From: Nitrincola sp. A-D6
Lineage (GTDB): Bacteria > Pseudomonadota > Gammaproteobacteria > Pseudomonadales > Balneatricaceae
NCBI RefSeq assembly: GCF_000764495.1
Contig: NZ_JRLB01000112.1
Location: forward strand, 7-53,447
Direction: 5' to 3'
Length of the DNA: 53,441 nucleotides
The position numbers were made by a program, and so were the translations under genes. This document shows, one piece after another, positions 34,962 through 44,363 of the stretch. The first letter of the stretch is position 1. Every line of letters begins with the position of its first letter. The notes below the pieces were generated by a model. The model saw only the letters and a list, made by a program, of their open reading frames with translations, was not told the origin of the DNA and did not search any database.

Positions 34962-35885
34962 CTACAACCTAAATTCAACATCAGTTTTTTTAACCGCAAA
35001 AAGATGGTTGTGTAGCTCTTCCATAAGACTTTTTAACGAACTCAGCATAAAGGATTTAAATTTATCCTGGCCCATAGTCCGGTCATACACCGGAGTTGGC
35101 AAAAAACGTTTCATTTCAGCATGAAATGCCTGGCTGGATACAATTGTTTCCAGTGAGTTAATACGGGACTCTAGTAGCCATTGATAATTGGGAATTTTGT
35201 AATCGGCTACTTTGTTGCTCACTAGTACTGGATCAAGTTTTGCATTTTGTTGCTGTAGCCAGACCAGATCCCACAAATCTCGATGGCGAACATATCTTTG
35301 TGTTGCTGGTAGAGCAATCAGTTTATCCGCCATGACTTCGTCCAGGCTTTCCGTAAAAATCAGGGTATCTTCATAACCGTCTGGTAGAAAATCATAGTTG
35401 TTACGCAGCGGCATTGCTGCTTTGGTATAAGCCGGAATATTCGCAATTTCAAGTTTGATACGTTGTCTTGGCATACTTTTCTGTCCCGGTGCGGTGGTAA
35501 TCGAGATTTGCCATTTCTCAATGCGAAGCTCAGCGTATTGTACGTCCTGTTTTAAGACATTTGGCTCTTTAACGTTAACATCAAGCCCATAGCGTTGTCC
35601 GATGTATGTCTCTATACAGTCTTTCATAGCAGCTAGCTCTACTGATGAGAATCCGGTACCACCAGCAAAATCCAGATCTTCACTGAAGCGGTTAGCACCG
35701 TAACACAACCGTAATGAGGTGCCACCTTGAAATACCAGTTCATTCAACAATCCTGCCTGGTCAAGGCAATACAAAATGTCATAATGCAGAAGTTCCTTTT
35801 CAATAACAGGCCGCATGGCTGCTACTTCATTTTGTTGCATTGCCCTAACGACGAGTTGGTCGAAATCAGCCGGATTAATCTTCAT
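34962..35885 (-). CDS. abiEii: AbiEii toxin, nucleotidyltransferase
   Basis: 307 residues. The nucleotidyltransferase motifs are exact for the family: FQGGTSLRLCYGANRFSEDLDF (about 53-74), plus a later region (VMADKLIALPATQRYVRHRDLWDLVWL). Toxin of a type IV toxin-antitoxin and phage-abortive system; members transfer nucleotides to tRNA or another target. ATG at 35885 overlaps the antitoxin stop by 11 bases (translational coupling). Confidence 0.92.
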   Translation of the reverse strand: MKINPADFDQLVVRAMQQNEVAAMRPVIEKELLHYDILYCLDQAGLLNELVFQGGTSLRLCYGANRFSEDLDFAGGTGFSSVELAAMKDCIETYIGQRYGLDVNVKEPNVLKQDVQYAELRIEKWQISITTAPGQKSMPRQRIKLEIANIPAYTKAAMPLRNNYDFLPDGYEDTLIFTESLDEVMADKLIALPATQRYVRHRDLWDLVWLQQQNAKLDPVLVSNKVADYKIPNYQWLLESRINSLETIVSSQAFHAEMKRFLPTPVYDRTMGQDKFKSFMLSSLKSLMEELHNHLFAVKKTDVEFRL

Positions 35886-36414
35886 TGAGCATATCCTTGT
35901 CTACAAGATGCGTGTTTCTGCCCACACGTTTTAGATCTCGCCAAGCGGCTTGTTTGGTTGCCATGCGCAATGGCCGCTTTGTGGTTTTTATGCTCTGAAC
36001 AATTTCACTGACCGACCTTTTGGTATGGGTAAACTCAATCGTTCCGTAACGTGTTTTGTATTCACCTTTTCTACCAGTCGTCATTACAGTGAGGCGATCC
36101 ATCGGGATTTGTGAGATGACACCATATTCAGAGAGCGCTGATTCCAAGCTGACATAGTTGTATTCACCCCGGCGCAATGTTTTCGCAACTAACTCCAGCG
36201 TATCGGGCCCTTTTTTCTTATGCGACAAAGCGTAGAGGTACGCCCCTCTGCCAACACGTTCCAGAATGTTCTGCTTGACCAACCGACTCAAGCTGGCATG
36301 CAAAGTTCGCTTACTGTCTTCAGCAAAAATTTTTTCCAAATCTCTGTAACTGAACACATAACGCCCCTGCTGGTCGAGCTGGTTGAGTTTTTGGATGGCT
36401 GTTGTCTGGTTCAT
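35875..36414 (-). CDS. abiEi: AbiEi antitoxin / autorepressor
   Basis: 179 residues. N-terminal winged-helix part (YVFSYRDLEKIFAEDSKRTLHASLSRLVKQNILERVGRGAYLY) and the AbiEi antitoxin C-terminal domain (YVSLESALSEYGVISQIPMDRLTVMTTGRKGEYKTRYGTIEF). It neutralises AbiEii and, in known cases, represses the operon by binding inverted repeats in the promoter. A perfect palindrome lies just upstream. Confidence 0.92.
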   Translation of the reverse strand: MNQTTAIQKLNQLDQQGRYVFSYRDLEKIFAEDSKRTLHASLSRLVKQNILERVGRGAYLYALSHKKKGPDTLELVAKTLRRGEYNYVSLESALSEYGVISQIPMDRLTVMTTGRKGEYKTRYGTIEFTHTKRSVSEIVQSIKTTKRPLRMATKQAAWRDLKRVGRNTHLVDKDMLNED

Positions 36415-36745
36415 TGCCCCAAATATCTAGTCAGAAAAAACATTTAAACTAAGTATAAGTGTACACTTAATAGCTTTCAACCCAATAAGTATACAGTTAT
36501 ACACTCAAAAAGGTGTTTAATTGATAACCTATTAAAAACCATACCTATTTTCCAGATCTGAACATGTTAATTCCGAATTGGATTTCAAGAACCGCGATTT
36601 TTCGTAAATAACTTACTCTCACTGTATACTTGCTCCCCTCGGCGAATAAGCTGGACCTGTCATGGCTCTATGCCGACTTGCTATTCAATTTTCGGTAGTA
36701 AAAAAGTAGTAAACGAATTTCATAAACATACAAAAACCCGCATAA
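36415..36745. promoter_or_regulatory. Divergent control region between abiEi and dusA
   Basis: AT-rich, no gene. It holds a perfect 14-base palindrome TAAGTGTACACTTA at 36456-36469 and a related imperfect one (AGTATACAGTTATACACT, about 36488-36505), a pair of sites expected for AbiEi. On the dusA side, TATACT at 36625-36630 could be a -10, without a good -35. Confidence 0.6.
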
Positions 36746-37780
36746 ATGAAGAAAAATCAAACACTCGAAAACACAGCAAAAACAACCTCAATACCAGTCA
36801 ACACACGGGTTTCAAGGGCTCGGCGCTTTTCGGTTGCACCCATGATGGACTGGACTGATTCACACTGCCGTTCGTTCCACCGTTTGCTGACACACAATGC
36901 CCTGCTCTATACCGAAATGGTCACCACCGGGGCGTTGATTCATGGGCACAGGGAGCGTTTTCTGCGTTATACCACCGATGAGCACCCTGTTGCCCTGCAG
37001 TTGGGTGGCAGCAACCCGGAGGAGTTGGCGCTCTGTGCACGTATGGCGGAAGATCATGGCTATGATGAGGTTAATCTGAATGTGGGTTGTCCCAGTGACC
37101 GGGTGCAAAACAATATGATTGGTGCCTGTCTGATGGAGCACCCTCAGCGGGTAGCAGACTGCCTGGCGAAGATGCAGGATGCGGTGAGTATTCCGGTAAC
37201 CATCAAGCATCGCCTGGGAATAGATGAGCTGGATAGCCAGGAATATCTGCTGGATTTTATTGAGCAGGTGCGCCAGAGTGGTTGCAGTACCTTTATCGTT
37301 CATGCCCGTAAGGCTATTCTGCAGGGACTTAACCCCAAGCAGAACCGTGAAATACCGCCGCTGTGTTACGATCGGGTTTATGAAGTTAAACAAGTGTTTC
37401 CAGACTTGGAAATTATCATCAATGGCGGTATAACATCTATGGATGCCTGCATTACGCACTTGCAGCATGTGGATGGTGTTATGATCGGCCGGGAGGCTTA
37501 CCAGAATCCCTACCCGCTGCTGAGCCAGGTGGATGCCCTGTTGTTTGATGATCATCACCCGGTTGCGTCCCGGCAGGCTATAGCGGAAGCCTTTATTCCC
37601 TATATTGAGGCGCAGGTTGCGTTGGGCGCGCCACTTTATGCTGTTACCAAACATCTGCTGGGCCTGTTTCATGGCCAGCGTGGCGGTAAACAGTTTCGCC
37701 GGCATATTAGTGAAAACGGCCACAAGAAAACGGCCGGGCCGGAAGTCTTTAAACAGGCACTTGAATTTGTAACAGGATAA
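36746..37780 (+). CDS. dusA: tRNA-dihydrouridine synthase A
   Basis: 344 residues from the ATG at 36746; the first 25 are not conserved and no ribosome site is visible, so the true start may be later. FMN TIM barrel starts [17 protein letters not shown]; catalytic Cys in [11 protein letters not shown]; then IKHRLGIDE and [24 protein letters not shown], typical of DusA, which reduces U20/U20a in tRNA D-loops. The usual NGRFGACLM is NNMIGACLM here. Followed after 10 bases by tal. Confidence 0.93.
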   Translation: MKKNQTLENTAKTTSIPVNTRVSRARRFSVAPMMDWTDSHCRSFHRLLTHNALLYTEMVTTGALIHGHRERFLRYTTDEHPVALQLGGSNPEELALCARMAEDHGYDEVNLNVGCPSDRVQNNMIGACLMEHPQRVADCLAKMQDAVSIPVTIKHRLGIDELDSQEYLLDFIEQVRQSGCSTFIVHARKAILQGLNPKQNREIPPLCYDRVYEVKQVFPDLEIIINGGITSMDACITHLQHVDGVMIGREAYQNPYPLLSQVDALLFDDHHPVASRQAIAEAFIPYIEAQVALGAPLYAVTKHLLGLFHGQRGGKQFRRHISENGHKKTAGPEVFKQALEFVTG

Positions 37781-37790
37781 GGAATTGACG

Positions 37791-38741
37791 ATGGACCAGC
37801 TCGAACAACTGAAACAGATGACCAGTGTGGTAGCCGATACCGGTGATATCGATGCCATTGCGCGCTTTAAGCCGGTGGATGCCACCACCAACCCATCTTT
37901 GATGCTGAAAGCTGCGCAGGATGCCAAGTATGCACACCTGTTGCAAACAGCAAAGCAGCAAGCCGAAGCGCTCGGTGGCAGTAATGCAGAGATACTGCAA
38001 AATATGACCGATCAACTGGCTGTCTTGCTAGGTAGCGAAATCAGCCAGATGATTCCAGGGCGCATCTCAACCGAAGTGGATGCCCGCCTTTCCTTTGATA
38101 CTCAGGCAACCCTGGCCAAAGCCCGTCAGCTGATTGAGATGTATGCTAAGTTCGGTGTAGGCCGTGAACGCGTGCTGATCAAAATCGCTTCGACCTGGGA
38201 AGGTATTCAAGCAGCCAAGGTTCTGGAAAAAGAAGGGATTCAGTGCAACCTGACGCTGTTATTCGGCTTTAGTCAGGCCAAGGCCTGCGCTGAGGCAGGT
38301 GTATTTCTGATTTCACCTTTCGTCGGGCGTATTCTGGACTGGCACAAAGCGCGCTTTCCGGATCAGGATTTCAGTGGTGAGCTGGACCCAGGCGTCGCTT
38401 CCGTGAGCCGCATCTACCGCTATTACAAGACACATGGCTATGACACGGTGGTGATGGGTGCCAGTTTCCGTAATATCGGTGAGATACGCTCACTGGCCGG
38501 CTGTGACCGTCTGACTATCAGCCCTGCACTGATGCAGGAGTTGTCTGATTCTGAGGAGATGCTGGAGCGTCGACTCAGTGCGGAAAACCCACAATCGGAT
38601 GATCAGCAAGCCGCCGTAGATGAAGCCGCTTTCCGTTGGCAGATGAATGAAGATGCTATGGCTACCGAAAAGCTGGCTGAGGGTATACGTAATTTTGCAG
38701 CGGATCAGGTGAAACTGGAAACCTTGCTGAGTAAACTCTAA
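37791..38741 (+). CDS. tal: Transaldolase
   Basis: 316 residues (class I, TalB-like). ATG at 37791 with AAGGA upstream; an in-frame TTG two codons earlier is not needed. [12 protein letters not shown], the Schiff-base Lys in [12 protein letters not shown] and [12 protein letters not shown] are diagnostic. Pentose-phosphate pathway, moves a three-carbon unit between sugar phosphates. Probably co-transcribed with dusA. Confidence 0.96.
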   Translation: MDQLEQLKQMTSVVADTGDIDAIARFKPVDATTNPSLMLKAAQDAKYAHLLQTAKQQAEALGGSNAEILQNMTDQLAVLLGSEISQMIPGRISTEVDARLSFDTQATLAKARQLIEMYAKFGVGRERVLIKIASTWEGIQAAKVLEKEGIQCNLTLLFGFSQAKACAEAGVFLISPFVGRILDWHKARFPDQDFSGELDPGVASVSRIYRYYKTHGYDTVVMGASFRNIGEIRSLAGCDRLTISPALMQELSDSEEMLERRLSAENPQSDDQQAAVDEAAFRWQMNEDAMATEKLAEGIRNFAADQVKLETLLSKL

Positions 38742-38750
38742 ATCACGTCA

Positions 38751-38769
38751 AGCAGGTTTATAACCTGCT
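38751..38769. terminator. Hairpin between tal and the STAS gene
   Basis: Perfect 8-base stem AGCAGGTT/AACCTGCT with a 3-base loop between two convergent genes. No T run, so its strength is uncertain. Confidence 0.45.
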
Positions 38770-38770
38770 A

Positions 38771-39256
38771 TCAGGAACAGCTTTCAAGGGTCTCAACCAG
38801 ATCCTTGAAAGCACTGCGGTTACCTTCATTCAAGTCGATCAATACCCTGTGAGCGTGAATAATACGTTTGCGCACATCATCTTCTGACTCCAGCACAAAG
38901 GGCACCTGCTTAAGGTCTTTGACGCTGGTAGGCAGAAAATCCAATAACAGAAACACCTGATCAAAGCCCATCGCCAGCAATATCTGGGTGATATCCGGGT
39001 TGGTTGAAACCAGTGTTGGCTTGGGCATATCCCGTTCGCTGCACTTCACCGCCAGCTTGGCCACCAGGCCTAGCGAGGTACTGTCGATATTGGTTGTCTC
39101 TGTCAGGTCGATCAGGGTGTCTTTGATCGTGATATTGGAGAGGCATTGCTCTAAGTGCTTATCAATAGTGGAGCAAAGTGTTAAGCGCACCTCTCCAACA
39201 AACTTAAGCACATAATGCCCATCCTGACAGGCATAATAAATTTCACCGTCACTCAT
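38771..39256 (-). CDS. STAS-domain anti-sigma-factor antagonist (HsbA-like)
   Basis: 161 residues. STAS domain with the phosphorylatable serine region NIDSTSLGLVAKLA (about 56-69). C-terminal helical extension of about 50 residues. Two bases downstream of the PP2C/SpoIIE response regulator, so they form the partner-switch pair known as HsbR/HsbA in Pseudomonas, which links surface or stress signals to FlgM and cyclic-di-GMP. The role here is by analogy. Confidence 0.85.
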   Translation of the reverse strand: MSDGEIYYACQDGHYVLKFVGEVRLTLCSTIDKHLEQCLSNITIKDTLIDLTETTNIDSTSLGLVAKLAVKCSERDMPKPTLVSTNPDITQILLAMGFDQVFLLLDFLPTSVKDLKQVPFVLESEDDVRKRIIHAHRVLIDLNEGNRSAFKDLVETLESCS

Positions 39257-39258
39257 GG

Positions 39259-40419
39259 TCAGGCTCTGGATACCGTCATAATAGCTACATCATCAGGATG
39301 TGTTTCGGCACCAAACTCAAATTCTGTAGTAAGTTGTGCTGATGAAACATAGCCATTTTTTAATTTTCTCAGCAGCAAGGCTTCCTTATCCGCCAGAGAA
39401 GGTTCAGCAATTGTTTCCAGGATTCCATCTGAAAATAACGTTAGGGTAAAATGCGCTGGCAGCACAATTTCACGCTCTTCAAATACAGGCTTCTCAAATA
39501 ATCCCACTGGCATACCCCGGCCTTCCAGGAAAGCCGCCGTTCCATTTGCACTCAACACAGGCATCGGATGATGACCACCCACAGCATAGGTCAGCATAGA
39601 CGTGCGCGTATCGACCAGCCCGATGAACATCGTCATGTGCTTACCCATACGCGTCAGAAGAATTTCCTGATTAATGCGGCTAAGGGTAGCTGATGGCGAG
39701 AGAATGTCAAAGCTGGAGTTACGATGGTAGTTACGAGCCAGCCGACCGGTTAGGTTTTTCAGCAACACCGTCACCAGTGCTGACGAGGCGCCATGGCCTG
39801 AAACATCAGCCAGATAGAACATCACCTGATGGTCATTAATTCTAATTGCATCGACAAAATCCCCACTAAGCAGCAGCGAAGGTGTCAGGGTATATTCAAA
39901 ACGCAGATTGTTAATCACCTGCTCATGCGGTGGTAACAGATTTTGCTGTACATGCTGTGCGGCATGATGATCGGCACGCAACTCATCCAGGCTACGCTCC
40001 AGCGAGTCTCTGAGGCGAGAGGTGTTTTCAATAAAAGCAGCCCGGCGAATCTGACGCTCTATTGAGGCTATGAAGGCATCGGGTTGATCGTCCAGCTCTG
40101 AGCGTAAAAAAACATCATCGGCACCCGCGCGCAGTGCTTGTCGCACGGCCTCCGAGCTGTCTTTCGGTACTACTGCCACTACAGGTTTCGGATTCAACCC
40201 TGCAGCAATACGCTGAAGAAGACCTGCGTCAACAAGGGAAAGGTCCAGAATAGCGAGAGAAAACTCCACATGATCCAGCACTTCAGCTACTGCATTCAGA
40301 TCTCGAGCCAGTGAAATCTTGATATTCGGCTGATCACAAAGTTCACAGAGTTCAAACAGCCGATCTACCGTTTCAGTGCAAGCTGAAGCAAGCAAGACAT
40401 GCTGAAAAATTCGGCTCAT
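39259..40419 (-). CDS. Response regulator with PP2C/SpoIIE phosphatase domain (HsbR-like)
   Basis: 386 residues from ATG 40419 (a TTG three codons earlier opens the same frame). Receiver-like domain (about 5-125; LAILDLSLVD holds the candidate Asp), a helical linker (about 140-180), then a PP2C-type SpoIIE domain (SGDFVDAIRINDHQVMFYLADVSGHGASSALVTVLL ... LFSDGILETI ... HPDDVAIMTV) with the metal-binding Asp residues. Expected to dephosphorylate the STAS protein encoded next. No RsbW-type kinase domain is seen. Confidence 0.88.
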   Translation of the reverse strand: MSRIFQHVLLASACTETVDRLFELCELCDQPNIKISLARDLNAVAEVLDHVEFSLAILDLSLVDAGLLQRIAAGLNPKPVVAVVPKDSSEAVRQALRAGADDVFLRSELDDQPDAFIASIERQIRRAAFIENTSRLRDSLERSLDELRADHHAAQHVQQNLLPPHEQVINNLRFEYTLTPSLLLSGDFVDAIRINDHQVMFYLADVSGHGASSALVTVLLKNLTGRLARNYHRNSSFDILSPSATLSRINQEILLTRMGKHMTMFIGLVDTRTSMLTYAVGGHHPMPVLSANGTAAFLEGRGMPVGLFEKPVFEEREIVLPAHFTLTLFSDGILETIAEPSLADKEALLLRKLKNGYVSSAQLTTEFEFGAETHPDDVAIMTVSRA

Positions 40420-40488
40420 AAATCCCAAACCCCGTTATTGATTCGATTCATGAGCCGACCTGTTTAACAACACTGGAGACAAGAAGTT

Positions 40489-41196
40489 TTAGAAATCTGA
40501 TTCATCATAGCGAACATCCATCACACCGTCATTAATCAGGTATTCACGGCGTTGCAGATAGGCATCACGGATAAATATGTAACGATCACCACTGATGATA
40601 CGTTCAGCATCCAGTAGCTGTGAGCGCGTATCAAGCACACTCAATACACGCAACGAGTTACGCGTTGCACGGTCATCAACATAGTTGACCGGGTCCAGGT
40701 GCCAATCAGGTACCATACCGGCTGTATCGCGAACTGTACTGGGCCCAAACAGAGGCAGTACAACGTAAGGACCGGATGACACACCCCAGTAACCTAAAGT
40801 CTGACCGAAATCTTCATCATTTTTGGCCATACCAAATGGGGTCGCAACATCAATCACCCCACCCAAACCAAAAGTGGTGTTATAGGTGATACGGACAAAA
40901 TCTTCCAGTGCATTATGCACCTTGCCCTGAAACAGGTTGTTAAAGAAAGTCTTAACGTCTTTGAGGTTTTCAAAGAAATTGTTTACGCCGGTTTGTGCTA
41001 TCTCCGGTGTTACATAACGGTAACCCTGAGTAACAGGCTTTATAACGGCCCGATCCAGACTGTCATTAAATGAAAACATGGCACGGTTAAACCCTTCCCA
41101 TGGATCATTTTCCTGTTGCGCCTGCACAGCGGACGCTGAGAGTGTTAATGCGATGCCAGTTGTAATTGCAAATTTTCTCAAGGATAGAGACAGCAT
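40489..41196 (-). CDS. mlaA: MlaA (VacJ), outer-membrane lipid-asymmetry protein
   Basis: 235 residues. MlaA removes misplaced phospholipid from the outer leaflet for the Mla pathway. Conserved DPWEGFNRAMFSFNDSLDRAVIKPVTQGY, FFNNLFQGK, TFGLGGVIDVA and GQTLGYWGVSSGPYVVLPLFGPSTVRD identify it firmly. The signal peptide ends ...SASAVQAQQ with no lipobox cysteine, although MlaA is usually a lipoprotein, so the protein may be released rather than acylated, or anchored by its helices alone. Confidence 0.93.
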   Translation of the reverse strand: MLSLSLRKFAITTGIALTLSASAVQAQQENDPWEGFNRAMFSFNDSLDRAVIKPVTQGYRYVTPEIAQTGVNNFFENLKDVKTFFNNLFQGKVHNALEDFVRITYNTTFGLGGVIDVATPFGMAKNDEDFGQTLGYWGVSSGPYVVLPLFGPSTVRDTAGMVPDWHLDPVNYVDDRATRNSLRVLSVLDTRSQLLDAERIISGDRYIFIRDAYLQRREYLINDGVMDVRYDESDF

Positions 41197-41318
41197 GGTG
41201 GTTCCTTTATTCTGCCAGAGATGCGAAGCTATTGTTCACTATTGTAGTCATTGATGCGCTGCGAATAAAGCGCATTCGGTTTATAATTGAAACAAAACCA
41301 GTTAACTGAGACACCAGC

Positions 41319-42659
41319 ATGACTCACCTATTGATTAAAAATGCCAAAATTGTCAACGAAGGTCGAATCAGTGACGCCGACATACTGATTTCCGGTGAGC
41401 GAATCGAGAAAATTGCCGATTTCATTCCGCCACCGGAGAATTGCGAAATTCTGGATGCTGGTGGCAAGTATGTGCTGCCGGGTATGATTGATGATCAGGT
41501 ACATTTCAGAGAGCCAGGCGTTACCTATAAGGGCGATATTTTCACCGAATCACGCGCCGCTGTTGCTGGCGGCATCACCAGTTATATGGAAATGCCGAAC
41601 GTCAAGCCACCCACACTGACGCTGGATGCTCTGGAAGCTAAATTTGCTATAGCAGGTGAAAAATCGATAGCAAATTATTCTTTTTACATGGGTGCTTCCA
41701 ATGACAATCTGGAAGAAATCAAACGACTGGATAAAAATCAGGCCTGTGGTGTCAAGGTATTTATGGGTGCCTCTACCGGTAATATGCTGGTGGATGACAT
41801 ACAGGCACTGGAAGGTATTTTCCGTGAAGCCCCCTCCATTGTGGTCACTCACTGTGAAGACTCGCCGACCATCCTGGCAAATGAAGCCCGCTACCGTGCT
41901 GAATACGGCGATAATATCCCGGTGATTCATCATCCGGAGATCCGTTCACGTGAAGCCTGCCTGAAGTCGTCCACTCTGGCCGTGGAATTGGCAAAAAAAT
42001 TCGGCACACAGCTGCATGTACTGCACCTGACCACAGCCGATGAGCTGCAACTGTTTACAGCTGGCCCCGTCACCGGCAAACAAATTACCCTTGAAGCCTG
42101 TGTACACCATCTGTTCTTTAGCAGTGATGATTACCTGACGCTGGGTAACCAGATCAAGTGCAATCCGGCAATTAAGTCCCTGGCTGATCGCGAAGCGCTG
42201 CTGCGCGCTGTCAATGAAGATGTCATCGATATCATCGCCACCGACCACGCCCCGCACACCTGGGAAGAAAAACAGGCTGATACGTATTTTACCGCCCCAG
42301 CCGGATTACCTTTAGTTCAACACGCTCTACCCAGTTTGCTGGAGCATTACCATAACGGCATTTTTACTCTTGAACGTATCGTACAAAAAACCAGCCATAA
42401 CGTGGCTGAGCGATACAAAATCGCTGATCGCGGCTATCTGCGCGAAGGCTATTTTGCCGACCTGGTGCTGATCGATCTGCATAAGCCTTACACCGTCACT
42501 CGCAATAATATTCTGTACAAATGTGGCTGGTCACCCTTCGAGCATTATCAGTTCAGAAGCAGTATTGATACCACACTGGTGAATGGACGGATTGTGTATC
42601 AGGAAGGACAGATTAAGGAACCCGGTATCTGTGGTCAGCGGATGCAGTTCACTCGCTAA
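41319..42659 (+). CDS. pyrC: Dihydroorotase (PyrC, class I type)
   Basis: 446 residues. Third step of pyrimidine synthesis: cyclises carbamoyl-aspartate to dihydroorotate. Metal ligands DDQVHFREPG, the Lys to be carboxylated in GVKVFMGAS, VTHCED, LHVLHLTTADE and ATDHAPHT are all present. The length and motifs fit the class I subtype rather than the short class II PyrC of E. coli. ATG at 41319; TATAAT at 41282-41287 may be part of its promoter. Confidence 0.93.
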   Translation: MTHLLIKNAKIVNEGRISDADILISGERIEKIADFIPPPENCEILDAGGKYVLPGMIDDQVHFREPGVTYKGDIFTESRAAVAGGITSYMEMPNVKPPTLTLDALEAKFAIAGEKSIANYSFYMGASNDNLEEIKRLDKNQACGVKVFMGASTGNMLVDDIQALEGIFREAPSIVVTHCEDSPTILANEARYRAEYGDNIPVIHHPEIRSREACLKSSTLAVELAKKFGTQLHVLHLTTADELQLFTAGPVTGKQITLEACVHHLFFSSDDYLTLGNQIKCNPAIKSLADREALLRAVNEDVIDIIATDHAPHTWEEKQADTYFTAPAGLPLVQHALPSLLEHYHNGIFTLERIVQKTSHNVAERYKIADRGYLREGYFADLVLIDLHKPYTVTRNNILYKCGWSPFEHYQFRSSIDTTLVNGRIVYQEGQIKEPGICGQRMQFTR

Positions 42660-42906
42660 GTTCAAACAAGCGTTCTTTGGCCGGACGTGGCAGTTTTTTC
42701 AGTGCAGCTTCGCGCTTTAACGCGCTGCTGCGATTCGGATGAGACTCCTGCCAGACCAGTGCAACCGGACGGCGGGCTCGTGTATAACGGGCGCCCAGTC
42801 GATTGCATTGATTATGCTCCTGCACACGGCGGTTAGTATCAGTAGTGATACCTGTGTACAGAGAGTTATCCGCACAGCGGAGTATATAAACAAACCAAGT
42901 ATTCAT
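42649..42906 (-). CDS. GIY-YIG nuclease-family protein (YhbQ-like)
   Basis: 85 residues, the whole UPF0213 domain. FVYILRCADNSLYTGITTD carries the GIY-YIG core (YIL, TGI), followed by R29-type Arg (RRVQEHN) and the Glu-containing helix (SALKREAALKKL). Role in vivo uncertain. Its 3' end overlaps the end of pyrC by 11 bases, tail to tail. Confidence 0.88.
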   Translation of the reverse strand: MNTWFVYILRCADNSLYTGITTDTNRRVQEHNQCNRLGARYTRARRPVALVWQESHPNRSSALKREAALKKLPRPAKERLFELSE

Positions 42907-42943
42907 AGCGCTATCATGCCAGAATTTGGCCTTGGCTCAAACG

Positions 42944-44341
42944 TCATTCAGTTTCAGCTGCTGCACCGAACCAACTGAGTTGAGACTGCAGTGCAACCAC
43001 CTCCCCTACAATAATGATCGCCGGTGCCTCAAGCTGCGCTTCAGCCTGCTGCGCAACGATGGTCTGCAACTGACCTGTAAGTACCCGCTGCTGTGCTGAC
43101 GTACCCTGTGACACGATCGCTATCAAGGTATCGGCGGGTTTACCCTGCTCCATCAACCCCTGTACCAACAACTCCAGGGTGTGTAGCCCCATATAAAACA
43201 CGATAGTCTGATTTGGCTGCACCAGTTCGGCAAAGTTAAGATCCGAAGTACGATTCTTTAATTGCCCAGTAACAAACTTAACCGACTGCGCATAGTTACG
43301 ATGGGTCAGCGGAATACCACCGTAGGTAGAACAGGCGCTTGCTGCGGTAATACCCGGCACCACCTGAAACGGTATGCCCGCCGCTTTCAACTGCTCCAGC
43401 TCTTCCCCGCCTCGACCAAAAATAAATGGATCACCACCTTTCAGGCGCACCACACGCCGTCCAGCACGGGCATGATCAATCAATAGTTGATTGATATCCT
43501 GCTGCGGCACTGCATGGTTATCGCGTTTTTTACCCACATAGATCAGATCGGCATCGCGACGGCACAGCTCCAGTACTTCGTCCGACACCAGGCGGTCATA
43601 CAGCACCACATCGGCCTGCTGCATCAAGCGCAAGGCTTTGAAGGTCAGCAACTCCGGATCACCTGGGCCAGCACCCACCAGATAGACCTCACCTGTGTGA
43701 TTATCGGTATTACCCGCAGCGATCTGCTCCAACAGCAGCGCCTCGGCCTCGGCATCCCGACCGGCAAATACCCGCTCGGCGACCTGGCCATTCAGCACTT
43801 TTTCCCAGAATACCCGACGCTCATTCACCGAGCCAAAACGCGCCTTGACCTGATCACGTAGTCGCCCAACTAACTGCCCCAGACGACTGAAACTGACCGG
43901 TATCTGACTTTCCAGCCTGGAGCGCAGAATACGCGCTAATACCGGTGACTGCCCCCCGGAGCTGATACCGATAACAATAGGTGAACGATCGACAATGGCT
44001 GGGAAAATAAAGGTGCACAGCGCCGGATTATCCACCACATTCACCGGCACATTGGCGGCTATCGCATCGTGATGTACGCGCTCATTCAGGGCTTCATTAT
44101 CGGTAGCGGCCAGCACCAGGGTTTTACCTGCCAGCAAGGGCGCATGGTAAGGACCGGTAATGGCGAGCCCCTGGTGTTGCTCCAGCAGTTCATGCAGTTC
44201 AGGCAGAATTTCCAGGGCCACAACACTAAGCTGTGCGCCGGCACGACTCAACAGTCTGGCTTTACGCAGAGCAATATCGCCACCGCCGACAAGCAGCACA
44301 TCCCGACCCTTGAGGTCAAAAAACAGCGGCAGATATTGCAT
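42944..44341 (-). CDS. cysG: Siroheme synthase (multifunctional CysG)
   Basis: 465 residues with both halves: the N-terminal NAD-dependent precorrin-2 dehydrogenase/ferrochelatase (GGGDIALRKARLLSRAG at about 18, SSGGQSPVLARILRSRLE at about 125) and the C-terminal uroporphyrinogen-III methyltransferase (EVYLVGAGPGDPELLTFKALRLM at about 217, VVRLKGGDPFIFGRGGEE at about 299). It makes siroheme from uroporphyrinogen III. Downstream of cysH, 22 bases away, so cofactor supply tracks the demand of CysI and NirB. Confidence 0.96.
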   Translation of the reverse strand: MQYLPLFFDLKGRDVLLVGGGDIALRKARLLSRAGAQLSVVALEILPELHELLEQHQGLAITGPYHAPLLAGKTLVLAATDNEALNERVHHDAIAANVPVNVVDNPALCTFIFPAIVDRSPIVIGISSGGQSPVLARILRSRLESQIPVSFSRLGQLVGRLRDQVKARFGSVNERRVFWEKVLNGQVAERVFAGRDAEAEALLLEQIAAGNTDNHTGEVYLVGAGPGDPELLTFKALRLMQQADVVLYDRLVSDEVLELCRRDADLIYVGKKRDNHAVPQQDINQLLIDHARAGRRVVRLKGGDPFIFGRGGEELEQLKAAGIPFQVVPGITAASACSTYGGIPLTHRNYAQSVKFVTGQLKNRTSDLNFAELVQPNQTIVFYMGLHTLELLVQGLMEQGKPADTLIAIVSQGTSAQQRVLTGQLQTIVAQQAEAQLEAPAIIIVGEVVALQSQLSWFGAAAETE

Positions 44342-44363
44342 CGATTTTATCCTGTGTTAAAAC

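Noticed and set aside
36860-37927. 355-codon open frame antisense to dusA and tal
   Set aside because: It spans two well-conserved genes on the other strand, has no ribosome site and no recognisable domain; a codon-bias shadow.
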